Part shown: positions 51,195 to 58,820 of the stretch, in pieces
How the letters are laid out: every line of letters starts with the position of its first letter
Position numbering within the stretch: position 1 is the first letter of the stretch
Assembly (NCBI GenBank): GCA_002425225.1
Contig: DILV01000009.1
Location: 1-64,000, forward strand
Origin: Thiothrix sp. UBA5583
Lineage (GTDB): Bacteria; Pseudomonadota; Gammaproteobacteria; Thiotrichales; Thiotrichaceae
Direction of reading: 5' to 3'
DNA length: 64,000 nucleotides
Notes under the pieces: generated by a model
Seen by the model: only the letters and a program-made list of their open reading frames with translations
Told to the model about the DNA's origin: nothing
Database searches by the model: none
Program-made: the position numbers and the translations under genes

Positions 51195-52067
51195 ATGAAC
51201 ATGAATATTCAAGCACAGCATCAAGTAGTACAGACTGGCGCTGTCCAGCGGATCAAAACCTTCGGCACGTTTGTGGCAGGGGGCTGTGTCGGTGCGCTGA
51301 TTGCCGGTGCGATGTACCACGTCTGGGACTATGGCAAATCCAACGGGTTCAACCCGTTTGGCGATGGTGGCAAGTCTGTCTACAAAACCTCGGATAGCCG
51401 AGCAGGAACAGCCACCCAGTCCATGCCGGGTTCCCCCCGACTGCTAACCAGCAGTGCGGGGCAGGGTGAGATCAACACGCTGGCAGCCATCCCGGTGATG
51501 CTGGTGTCGTCTGCCGAGGCAAGCGATGCAGAAACACGACCTTTTGTGATGGGCAAGCCCTCTGGTGCTGCCTCATCGTCTGCTGCCAAGCCTGTCATCC
51601 AGATGGTGCGGCAACAAGCCAGTAGTTCCACCCCCCATAAACAGCAAGGTTCCCAAACTGCCCACCCCCGCAAACAGGCGAGTCAAGGTGACACGAAGCC
51701 GCCAGCCAACAAGGTGGCTCAACGAACCGTCACACGTCCGGCACCTGTCCCTGCCACTTGGGTGGGCAGGCTGATGCCGGGGCAGGCGGTGCAGGCCGAT
51801 TATTACAACTACATCCGCAACCCCAAGCCGCAAGAACGTGCCGCCCAACAAGGCACATGGGTAGCCCGCCTGATGGGGGAAGCCCCTGTCAAGGTCAACA
51901 AGGGCAAGCCTGCCCAGTTCCAAACCCCCTCAAAATCCAGCCTGCATACGGGTGCTGGCAACCAGGGTGATCGTCTGAACGGCGGTGGCAATGCCCTGAT
52001 CTGGTCGGAGAAGGGGGATGCTCCGTTATCTGGCGTCACTGTCTGCATCAAAAAGGAGTGCGTGTGA
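51195..52067 (+). CDS. Single-pass membrane protein with a long low-complexity region
   Basis: 290 aa. The hydrophobic segment FGTFVAGGCVGALIAGAMYH near residues 24-43 anchors it. The rest is rich in Ser, Pro, Lys, Gln and Ala (disordered), with two similar blocks WVGRLMPGQAVQADYYN and WVARLMGEAPVKVNK. These look like an internal repeat of a short motif W-V-x-R-L-M. No family recognised. Confidence 0.6.
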   Translation: MNMNIQAQHQVVQTGAVQRIKTFGTFVAGGCVGALIAGAMYHVWDYGKSNGFNPFGDGGKSVYKTSDSRAGTATQSMPGSPRLLTSSAGQGEINTLAAIPVMLVSSAEASDAETRPFVMGKPSGAASSSAAKPVIQMVRQQASSSTPHKQQGSQTAHPRKQASQGDTKPPANKVAQRTVTRPAPVPATWVGRLMPGQAVQADYYNYIRNPKPQERAAQQGTWVARLMGEAPVKVNKGKPAQFQTPSKSSLHTGAGNQGDRLNGGGNALIWSEKGDAPLSGVTVCIKKECV

Positions 52068-52357
52068 TGCACAAAAAAACATGGCTAGAAAAGCTGGCAC
52101 TGGTGGATGTCTGGCTGGTGTTGGCGGAATGGCTGACCGGAGCGGTCATGATCGCTTATCTGGTGTTTGCCTTATTGGCGCTGGCGAGTTGGGCACAAGA
52201 CCAACAGACAGCCACGCTCTCTTATGGGGCGAGCGCTATTGCCTGTCTGGTCGTGGTCTGGTTACTGGCGTTGGCCTGTGCGCCTTACCTGCGGATGCAG
52301 GATGACGGCAAACGGATACACACCAGTCAAGGGAGGCAGCGTGAACCCACTCTTTAA
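52067..52357 (+). CDS. Small membrane protein (96 aa)
   Basis: The start at ATG 52067 overlaps the previous stop (TGATG). Two helices: VLAEWLTGAVMIAYLVFALL and IACLVVVWLLALACAPYL. The 3' end overlaps the next gene. No family recognised. Confidence 0.6.
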   Translation: MHKKTWLEKLALVDVWLVLAEWLTGAVMIAYLVFALLALASWAQDQQTATLSYGASAIACLVVVWLLALACAPYLRMQDDGKRIHTSQGRQREPTL

Positions 52358-52637
52358 CCTGGTTAGGACAACAGCCTTGATGGTGTGCTTCCTGTTTGCC
52401 GGGTTGGCGCTAGGCATCCTGCTGGGGGACAAACCTCTGCATCTGTCCATCACCCTAGGGCGGGAGAATTGGTTGCTGGGATGGGTCTTTGTCTGGTGTG
52501 CGTTGGCCTTGCTGCTGCTAAGCCTGCGCTGGGATTGCCCGGCAGCGACCAGTGCCAGTAAACCCGCACCTGTTAAGCCGCCAGTACCTGCCCCTGTGAT
52601 CGCAGCCAAACCGTTAGCGGCAAAAGGCAGGGGCTGA
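52341..52637 (+). CDS. Small membrane protein with Pro/Ala-rich tail (98 aa)
   Basis: GTG at 52341 with GGGAGG just upstream. Two hydrophobic segments (ALMVCFLFAGLALGILLGD and VFVWCALALLLLSL) precede a Pro/Ala/Lys tail. It overlaps the previous gene by 17 bases. No family recognised. Confidence 0.6.
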   Translation: MNPLFNLVRTTALMVCFLFAGLALGILLGDKPLHLSITLGRENWLLGWVFVWCALALLLLSLRWDCPAATSASKPAPVKPPVPAPVIAAKPLAAKGRG

Positions 52638-52639
52638 GC

Positions 52640-54085
52640 ATGTGGCGTGTTGCAACCATCATGTTCGCAGGTTCACTGCTGGCGGTACAGAACCAGTACC
52701 CTGCTGCTGCCGCGTTGATGGCAAAGCTGGTGCAAAATACTACCACCGCTGCGGTACGTGATGATGCGGCTTATTTTGAGGATGCTATTGCACAAGGAAC
52801 CACTCTGGCAGCCTCACTGGTCGACGCCCTGTCTGCCGACGAATTTGAGTCCCTCGCTTCCCTGCTGGAAGGGATGGCGGTATCGGCAGCGCCGGATACG
52901 GTTGCCACCTTGCCTGATGCCAAGGCAGGGATAGCGGGCAGTGCCGCCCCGGTTGACCCCAAAGCCCGTGACTTCCTACCACGCCTGAATGCTGCCCAGC
53001 TCGTACAACTCCAGAAGGTCATCCGCTATACCGGCGGGACAGATTTCACTACCGCCATCACGGGCATGGCGGGGCCTGCCCAACATGCGTTTTATGCGAT
53101 GGTGGTGGAATATCACCATAAGACCGGCAAAAAGCTCAATGTTGGTTCGGTCTACCGCAGCGCAGCCTATCAGGTCGGGGTCAAGGCCCAGTTTGGCGCT
53201 GATGCAGCCGAACCCGGCTGGTCGCAACACCAGCATGGCTACTCCGTGGACATTGACCGGCAGGGCAGGTCATCACCCCAAGTGGCAGAACTGCACCGCT
53301 TGGGGCTGCTGGTCAAGCATGGCTTTGTCAAGGACAACCCCTCCGGGGAAGCCTGGCACATTGAACACCAGGCCAGCTACTCGCGTTTTGGCAAGGACAT
53401 GCTGGCCTATTGCGCCCGCCTGAGCCTTAAAGGTATGGATGGTTTTGCCATACACCGTCACATTGCCATGGCGGGCATGTTCTCGGACGCTGCCATCATC
53501 AAGCGGGTAGAAGCGGTCGGCAAACAGCATGGTCTGCCGCGTGGCTACATGGCCACCATGCTCAAGATTGAATCGGCACTGGGTCAGCACATGCTCAATG
53601 CCTCTGGTGCTTCCGGCTGGTATCAGTTGATGCCAGCCATCGCTACAGCGTATGGCGTGAAAAACACGATGGATTTATCCCAGTCCACCGCTGCCACTGC
53701 CCAATTGGCACGCGACAACAAGCGCGGGATGGTCAGCACGATGCCTGTGGAAGGTGCTTACCTGTACATGGCGCACCAACAAGGCTTGCCGGTCGTCCTA
53801 GCCATCTGGCGCTTGTCACAAGGTCAGTCAGCCGGAATGAAGGAAAGCACGGTCATCAACAGCATGGGGTACAACCTGCCAGGCAGCGTGCGTGACCACT
53901 ATTTCAATACCGGCAGCATAACGGCAAAAGATGGTCGCCAGCGTCCCTATTACACCCTGAAAAGCGGTTTGTCCGCTGCTGCGGTTGCCAAGGTTTTCCT
54001 GTCGCACTGGCAGGGCAAGTACAACGGCTTTGAAACCACGATCCAGAAGGTTTTTGCCAAAGACATGGCAGAAGTCTGGGGTTGA
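52640..54085 (+). CDS. VanY-type carboxypeptidase fused to lytic transglycosylase-like domain
   Basis: A 481-aa protein. After a weakly hydrophobic N-terminus, residues about 160-245 carry LNVGSVYRSAAYQ, then SQHQHGYSVDID and GEAWHIEH, the zinc-binding pattern of VanY/D-Ala-D-Ala carboxypeptidases. Residues about 300-340 (LPRGYMATMLKIESALGQ then ASGASGWYQLMPAIA) carry a lysozyme-like SLT motif with a catalytic Glu near 310. One polypeptide thus could cut both cross-bridge peptides and glycan strands. It is encoded in the operon downstream of the repressor. Confidence 0.85.
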   Translation: MWRVATIMFAGSLLAVQNQYPAAAALMAKLVQNTTTAAVRDDAAYFEDAIAQGTTLAASLVDALSADEFESLASLLEGMAVSAAPDTVATLPDAKAGIAGSAAPVDPKARDFLPRLNAAQLVQLQKVIRYTGGTDFTTAITGMAGPAQHAFYAMVVEYHHKTGKKLNVGSVYRSAAYQVGVKAQFGADAAEPGWSQHQHGYSVDIDRQGRSSPQVAELHRLGLLVKHGFVKDNPSGEAWHIEHQASYSRFGKDMLAYCARLSLKGMDGFAIHRHIAMAGMFSDAAIIKRVEAVGKQHGLPRGYMATMLKIESALGQHMLNASGASGWYQLMPAIATAYGVKNTMDLSQSTAATAQLARDNKRGMVSTMPVEGAYLYMAHQQGLPVVLAIWRLSQGQSAGMKESTVINSMGYNLPGSVRDHYFNTGSITAKDGRQRPYYTLKSGLSAAAVAKVFLSHWQGKYNGFETTIQKVFAKDMAEVWG

Positions 54086-54143
54086 ATGCCCTAGCAATTA
54101 TTGAATGTTTTTTAACACCTAAACACACAACAACGAGGTTGAT

Positions 54144-54497
54144 ATGAAAGGGAATGACATGAAAAAGATAGCAGTGCTTCTTGCGGTTGCCACCCTGGGT
54201 TTCCTGCCGGTAGCCGTATTGGCTGACACGGGAAGCAGCAGGGCTGATCCTGTTACGGAAGGTTCCGATTCTGCTGACCGTTATACCCACACCATTGCCA
54301 CCTTGCTGGACGCTGCCTGCGGTACACCCAGATCCATTCAGATGGAAGCCGACAGCTTTTACCTGGCTGATCACCCCACATCTGTGTGGTCAGCCAACAG
54401 TGGGTGCGGACTGTCATGGTTTGAATGTACCGGGGATGCCTGCCACCCACTGGATGCGGCAGAAGCTGCCCGGAAGTACGGGGTAGGGGAGCCATGA
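54144..54497 (+). CDS. Exported small protein with Cys residues
   Basis: 117 aa with a signal peptide (KKIAVLLAVATLGFLPVAVLA). The mature part has four Cys (AACGTPRS, GCGLSWFECTGDAC), probably two disulfides. The stop overlaps the next ATG (ATGA). No family recognised. Confidence 0.6.
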   Translation: MKGNDMKKIAVLLAVATLGFLPVAVLADTGSSRADPVTEGSDSADRYTHTIATLLDAACGTPRSIQMEADSFYLADHPTSVWSANSGCGLSWFECTGDACHPLDAAEAARKYGVGEP

Positions 54498-54694
54498 GCA
54501 GTACCCCCCAACCCTGGAACCGCAACTGTTCACAGTGCTTGCATATGCCGAACTGCCATAGTTGGGTGGCACTGACCGCAGCGAGGGAGTGCCCTGCTTA
54601 TGACGATGGCACGACAGCAGAAGCCGAACGGGCAAGGGAGGAGATACGGGCGTTTATTGCAGGAAGTGACCAGGTGAAACAACAACCACCCTGA
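54494..54694 (+). CDS. Small Cys-containing protein (66 aa)
   Basis: ATG 54494 overlaps the preceding gene. NRNCSQCLHMPNCHSW has a C-x2-C-x5-C arrangement, a possible zinc site, with a further Cys in AARECPAYDD. The C-terminus is charged and helical. No family recognised. Confidence 0.55.
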   Translation: MSSTPQPWNRNCSQCLHMPNCHSWVALTAARECPAYDDGTTAEAERAREEIRAFIAGSDQVKQQPP

Positions 54695-54727
54695 CACCCC
54701 ATTCGTTGGAAACCCTGATTATTAATG

Positions 54728-54768
54728 CCGTTCAGGTCAGCAACTGGCCTGACGGGTCAGTATTGCCT
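54728..54768. repeat. Inverted repeat followed by AGTATTGCCT, copy 2
   Basis: CCGTtCAGG (54728-54736) and CCTGACGG (54748-54755) can pair, then AGTATTGCCT, as in copy 1 at 50703-50774. This copy lies directly before ATG 54769 of the winged-helix protein gene. Confidence 0.5.
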
Positions 54769-56064
54769 ATGAAAAAGGATAAATTGAACATGAACCCTGT
54801 CACCCAATGGATCAAGGCTGCTTTGGAGTCTGGCCTGACCCCCTCACAACAAACAGCGTTCTTGGCATTGCTGTTGCAGACCGTCAGTTATGGCAAAGTG
54901 GAAGATGATCTTGCCGATTCACGTCTGGAAAAACTGTCTGGCCTGCGCCGTGACCGCGCTCGTGCTGCGGTTGCCGGACTGGAGGCCAGCCAACTGGTGA
55001 CGGTTGCAGGCAAAGGCAGGTACGGTACGGTTTACCGCATCCCTGAACGGTTTTTGGTGGATGGGGAATCTGGCAGTAACCGTGCGGCCTTCCCAGCCCT
55101 GAAAGACAACATGGCGGGGGAAGGGATGGGTCACACGCCAACGGTGCAGGACAACAGCGAAGCCGGTGCGCTACTGGAGACACGTTATCAGCAACTACAG
55201 GCGGCACACCAGACTTTGCTGGAGACAAACCAGCGGCTGGCGGAAAGTAACCAACTGTTGGTGAGTACCAACCAAAATCTGGTAGATGCTTACCAACAGT
55301 TGGTAAACAGCTTGCCTAAAAATGGGGGATGCTTACCGAAATCCGGTGAGGCATTGACCGAAAGTCGGGTTGAAACGCCCCGGATTTTGGTAACAGACAA
55401 TATAAAACCCAGACAAGACAAAACCACTACCATCCCAAACCCTGCCAGTGAAGAAACCTCTCCAGAACGGTGGACTGCGCATTGGGATTTGGTCGGGCAT
55501 GGGGATGATGATTTTCAGGTTTGGGAGCAATACGCAGCGGCAACAGCCCGTTGCCAGCATCCATCACCTGCTGCGGCAGGTGGACAACCAGCCCCTGCTA
55601 GCCAAGCCAGCGGGATCACTGCCGAAGCCCTGCAATACCCGGCAGCATTGACAGCAGAGGAACTCACCGAAGCACCGAAAAAACTGGACGGACTGCATCC
55701 CCAAATGGCACAGGAGGTACTGGACGCACTGGCATGGAAGATGGCTAATGGAGAGGTCAAGAAGTCAAACATCGGCTTGTTGGTTTGGTTGGCAAAATCC
55801 GCCCGGACGGGGACGTTTGACCGCACACCTGCGTTGGAATGGCGCAAGCGGCAGGCACAAGGGGATAGCTACAACGGCGCTTTACTGAAAACAGAACTCA
55901 GCAACCTCAGCAATGAGGTTAAAACCTTGCAGGGGTTGCAGAAAGCCCAGCAGGAAGGTTCCGACGCATGGGACAGTTTCACGGCGCAGATTGAGGTCAA
56001 GAAAGCCGAGTGGTATCGGCTGCGGGATATGTTGCAGGCACAGGCGGGGAGGGTGGCAGTATGA
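54769..56064 (+). CDS. Winged-helix replication-type protein with Asn/Leu coiled coil
   Basis: About 431 aa from ATG 54769; 54787 is an alternative start and a longer frame begins at 54706. Residues 5-95 look like the winged-helix of phage replication protein O/DnaD-type proteins (SRLEKLSGLRRDRARAAVAG, GKGRYGTVYRIPERFLV). A heptad region follows (LLETNQRLAESNQLLVSTNQ), then a linker. A C-terminal helical part resembles a DnaD-like tail (EVLDALAWKMANGEVKKSNI then GLLVWLAKSA). It may initiate replication of the excised element (inference). Confidence 0.65.
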   Translation: MKKDKLNMNPVTQWIKAALESGLTPSQQTAFLALLLQTVSYGKVEDDLADSRLEKLSGLRRDRARAAVAGLEASQLVTVAGKGRYGTVYRIPERFLVDGESGSNRAAFPALKDNMAGEGMGHTPTVQDNSEAGALLETRYQQLQAAHQTLLETNQRLAESNQLLVSTNQNLVDAYQQLVNSLPKNGGCLPKSGEALTESRVETPRILVTDNIKPRQDKTTTIPNPASEETSPERWTAHWDLVGHGDDDFQVWEQYAAATARCQHPSPAAAGGQPAPASQASGITAEALQYPAALTAEELTEAPKKLDGLHPQMAQEVLDALAWKMANGEVKKSNIGLLVWLAKSARTGTFDRTPALEWRKRQAQGDSYNGALLKTELSNLSNEVKTLQGLQKAQQEGSDAWDSFTAQIEVKKAEWYRLRDMLQAQAGRVAV

Positions 56065-56183
56065 AACCAATGGTATTCAGCAAATATCGCCATCACCCCC
56101 AGATGGGGTTGTGGCTGGGGGATAAGGAGTTGCTGGTAGACGAGGTGGTAATCATGGTTGACATGGCGCATGGGGCATTATAA
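56061..56183 (+). CDS. Short ORF (40 aa) coupled to the previous gene
   Basis: ATG 56061 overlaps the preceding stop by 4 bases. The peptide (MKPMVFSKYRHHPQMGLWLG then DKELLVDEVVIMV) has no family match known to me. The overlap is the only support. Confidence 0.4.
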   Translation: MKPMVFSKYRHHPQMGLWLGDKELLVDEVVIMVDMAHGAL

Positions 56184-56219
56184 ATTTACGTGCTTTGTTT
56201 ATCTAGGGGACTTATTTCT

Positions 56220-56591
56220 ATGTCCACAGTTGTGGAGTTACGTACCGTACAAGATTCGTTGATTGACGATGAGGTAAAAGCTATATATGAAGAAGTGATC
56301 CATACATGTAACAGGATCATAAATCATTCAAATATATATGGTTTTCAGTTGATGCATATTCCAGATCCTAACATTCATCAGATGTCGAGAACTTTGGATG
56401 AGATGGTCGTGCCGATTATTGATAGATTGGTGGTTTATGGGGATTTTTCTCCAGAGAGTGGTTTGAAAATAGTCAACGTTAGGCAGTATGTGTTGCACAT
56501 CAGAGAACTAACATTGGCCTTGGCTAATCAAGATAAAAGTGCGTTTGATCAGGTTGTCTCTGTACTGAAGAAAGAAGCTATGATAATTTAG
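56220..56591 (+). CDS. AT-rich ORF, hypothetical protein (123 aa)
   Basis: ATG 56220 with GGGGA upstream. AT-rich and unlike neighbours in codon use, so possibly recently acquired. The sequence looks helical (DDEVKAIYEEVIHTCNRIIN, LHIRELTLALANQDKSAFDQ). It resembles GntR-type FCD domains only faintly. No DNA-binding domain is seen. Confidence 0.6.
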   Translation: MSTVVELRTVQDSLIDDEVKAIYEEVIHTCNRIINHSNIYGFQLMHIPDPNIHQMSRTLDEMVVPIIDRLVVYGDFSPESGLKIVNVRQYVLHIRELTLALANQDKSAFDQVVSVLKKEAMII

Positions 56592-56655
56592 TATTGTCTA
56601 ATCTAGTGGTTATGTCGCTTATTAGATACCCGATGAATGAAGAGGAGCTACGTCA

Positions 56656-56769
56656 ATGACCAAACAGGAAACGCTAGAAGCAGTGCGTGCTCTGAGAAAT
56701 GCTTTGAAGCAGTACAATCAGTCCTTGGACAAGTTGATTGAGCAAAGCAAACAACAAAAAGCCGCTTAG
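56656..56769 (+). CDS. Small helical protein (37 aa)
   Basis: ATG 56656 with AGGAG nearby. MTKQETLEAVRALRNALKQY then NQSLDKLIEQSKQQKAA is a short amphipathic coiled coil. It is the last gene before the terminator, 26 bases away. Confidence 0.55.
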   Translation: MTKQETLEAVRALRNALKQYNQSLDKLIEQSKQQKAA

Positions 56770-56794
56770 ACCTTACTTATGGAAACCACTTATA

Positions 56795-56821
56795 AAAGCC
56801 TGCATAAGCAGGCTTTTTCTT
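56795..56821 (+). terminator. Rho-independent terminator of the rightward operon
   Basis: AAAGCCTGC, loop ATAA, GCAGGCTTT then TTTCTT: a perfect stem with T-run. It closes the operon starting at 50280. Confidence 0.9.
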
Positions 56822-56885
56822 GTGAGCCTTCCAATCCCAGCCATCCCAACATGACCTTTCCATCACCATGCGTTACACTTTTTGC

Positions 56886-57323
56886 ATGGACAAGAAACGA
56901 CCTATCTTAACCCTTAAACGTACCAGGACATCCGATACGCCTGTAACAGTACCTGTTGCGGAACCTTCGGTTGAGGCCACTACAGCCAAACAGGAGGCTT
57001 CACGGCTGTCAGATCAGGCATCCTGCCAACTTGCTGAGTGGTTGGGAGAGCATTCGGCGGTATGGCGGGATTTTTTGCCGCTGCGGATCGGGGTGATTGA
57101 GGATGTGTATGCGCTTTTGGCTGTGCATGGGGTGCAAGAGAGATGGTCAAAACGGGTCATCCATAAAACTCTGCGCTGGCATACCAGCCGAACCCGCTAC
57201 TGGGAACGATTAATGCAGGGTGGGGTACGTTTTGGGCTGGATGGGCAGGTGTCAGGGATGGTGACAGCTAGGCAGCGGCATACTGCTAGGCAGGCCATGC
57301 GAGGGCGTCAACACTGGTTGTGA
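56886..57323 (+). CDS. ProQ/FinO-family RNA-binding protein
   Basis: 145 aa from ATG 56886; a start at 56868 is also open. Residues about 55-125 match the ProQ/FinO fold: LPLRIGVIEDVYALLAVHGV, then ERWSKRVIHKTLRWHTSRTR and YWERLMQGGVRFGLDG. The family binds RNA hairpins; on F plasmids FinO promotes antisense control of transfer genes. On this element it may regulate tra expression or integrase level through a small RNA (inference). Confidence 0.9.
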   Translation: MDKKRPILTLKRTRTSDTPVTVPVAEPSVEATTAKQEASRLSDQASCQLAEWLGEHSAVWRDFLPLRIGVIEDVYALLAVHGVQERWSKRVIHKTLRWHTSRTRYWERLMQGGVRFGLDGQVSGMVTARQRHTARQAMRGRQHWL

Positions 57324-57452
57324 ATAGTCGGCAAAAGGCTGAAACCTTGGCTATACTTTTTTCAGGATCAAGGGACTGATTGTAAGTTGCATAGCACACT
57401 CCATTAACATAAGTCAGTGAAAATCACTGCTTTTGTGAAGAGGAGCTTGCAA

Positions 57453-58373
57453 ATGTTAGGTGATTTGAATGACTTGTTGGCATTGTATGTCCGGGAAAGC
57501 GACCCGGCTCCTGCGACCGTCAAACATTGTGAAAATGTCATGGCGCTGTTCCAGCGCGAAACCCAATGCACCCAGGTTGGGGAAGTGACGCACGAGTTGC
57601 TGCTCCAGTGGAAAGCGTTGCTCAAGTCGCGGGCTGCTGAGGCAACCGTCAACAGCTACCTGCGTGCGTTACGCACGTTGTTTAATCTTGCGGACAAGCG
57701 TGGTCTGCTGGAAACCAACCCGTTCCAGCATGTCAGTTATGTGCCCGAATATACCCGATTGAAGCACACAGCCGAGCATGTGGACATTCTCAGTCTGTTG
57801 AGTATGATCCGGCAGTACCCGGATGAAAATCGCCCTTCCTGGTTCTGGGAGGCGGTGCTTAAAACCTTGTACTATACAGGAATGCGGCGGCGGCAACTGG
57901 TGGCCATGACTTGGGCTGATGTGGATTTCCGCCATGAACGTATCCTGTTACGGGCAGAGGGGAGTAAAACACGTCGGGAGTGGCATATCCCCATGACTGC
58001 GGAGGTTGTCCAAGCATTACTGGTGGTCAAGGATAAAACGCTGGGGAAACTGGAAGTGGGGCAGGTGGCAGCCATTCGTCAATTGCAGGTGTTCAACATC
58101 ACCCTGTTCAACCCGGACTATGCAGGTAAACAGATGTTCCCGGAGCAGGTCACAGGGTATTTCAAACGAGCATCACTGCGTTACAAGGTCAAGATCAGTC
58201 CCCACCGGTTCCGTCACACGTTTGCGACCCAAGCAGCAAACCGGGGTGGGCAGAACCTGCGACACCTCCAGCGGATGTTGGGTCATACCAGCCTCAAGAC
58301 CACGTTGGGTTATGTGGAGTCTGATACAGAAAGTATGCGCGAGATGATAAACGGTGGTATCCGTGGACTGTAA
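57453..58373 (+). CDS. int: Tyrosine recombinase (element integrase)
   Basis: 306 aa from ATG 57453 (AGGAG 8 bases upstream). The N-terminal SAM-like core-binding domain is followed by the catalytic domain. Arg lies in YYTGMRRRQLVAMTW (about 142), His-x-x-Arg in SPHRFRHTFATQAA (near 250), His in MLGHTSLKTT (near 276), and the nucleophilic Tyr in LGYVES (near 286). It lies 322 bases from the 3' end of tRNA-Lys on the facing strand, the usual place for an integrase whose att site is the tRNA 3' end. Confidence 0.93.
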   Translation: MLGDLNDLLALYVRESDPAPATVKHCENVMALFQRETQCTQVGEVTHELLLQWKALLKSRAAEATVNSYLRALRTLFNLADKRGLLETNPFQHVSYVPEYTRLKHTAEHVDILSLLSMIRQYPDENRPSWFWEAVLKTLYYTGMRRRQLVAMTWADVDFRHERILLRAEGSKTRREWHIPMTAEVVQALLVVKDKTLGKLEVGQVAAIRQLQVFNITLFNPDYAGKQMFPEQVTGYFKRASLRYKVKISPHRFRHTFATQAANRGGQNLRHLQRMLGHTSLKTTLGYVESDTESMREMINGGIRGL

Positions 58374-58385
58374 GTAGCTGATAAA

Positions 58386-58408
58386 GTAGCCTCTGGATTA
58401 GAGGCTAC
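58386..58408 (+). terminator. Hairpin after the integrase gene, possible terminator
   Basis: GTAGCCTCT / AGAGGCTAC with a 5-base loop, 12 bases after the stop. No T-run follows, so it may act as an RNA 3' structure rather than a full terminator. Confidence 0.4.
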
Positions 58409-58524
58409 ACTTGCGTGGCACGCATCTGTTCAGGTTGCAGCACGTTTGTGCGTAACACAATAGCAAAATGGGGTTGTATTAAGTAGCCGAAATGGCTGAG
58501 AATAGGGGGTGCAACTTGGCAGTT

Positions 58525-58566
58525 GCCCAAAAATAGAAAAGCGGGCGTGAATCCACTCACGTCCGC
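58525..58566 (-). terminator. Rho-independent terminator for the tRNA-Lys transcript
   Basis: On the minus strand GCGGACGTGA / TCACGCCCGC forms a stem with one G-U pair, followed by TTTTCTATTTTT. It is about 130 bases downstream of the tRNA 3' end in the direction of transcription. The 58409-58695 stretch has no gene. Confidence 0.7.
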
Positions 58567-58695
58567 TTTGGATCTGATAAACCGGAGTTTTGATTACTCG
58601 GTGGTTTCGATAGGCCCGAATATCTCAATAACCGGATGTTTGCTACCAGACACACGGCCTGCATTCTAAGCGAATCGCAGACCGACTTCAAAAAA

Positions 58696-58771
58696 TGGTG
58701 GGACATGTGCGACTCGAACGCACGACCACCTGATTAAAAGTCAGATGCTCTACCGACTGAGCTAATGTCCC
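58696..58771 (-). tRNA. tRNA-Lys (anticodon UUU)
   Basis: A 76-nt cloverleaf including encoded CCA. The acceptor arms GGGACAT / ATGTCCC pair, the D-arm is AGCTCAGTCGGTAGAGC, the anticodon arm is CTGACTTTTAATCAG with UUU, and the T-arm is GTGCGTTCGAGTCGCAC. The tRNA is complete. Its 3' end faces the integrase gene, so it is the likely attachment site. Confidence 0.97.
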
Positions 58772-58820
58772 GAAGAAGGCGCTATTATACGGAAGCAACT
58801 TCCGGTTTCAAGCCCTTTTG

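Noticed and set aside
50706-51320. 204-codon minus-strand frame
   Set aside because: It covers an exported-protein gene and an intergenic hairpin on the other strand, with no start signal or recognisable domain.
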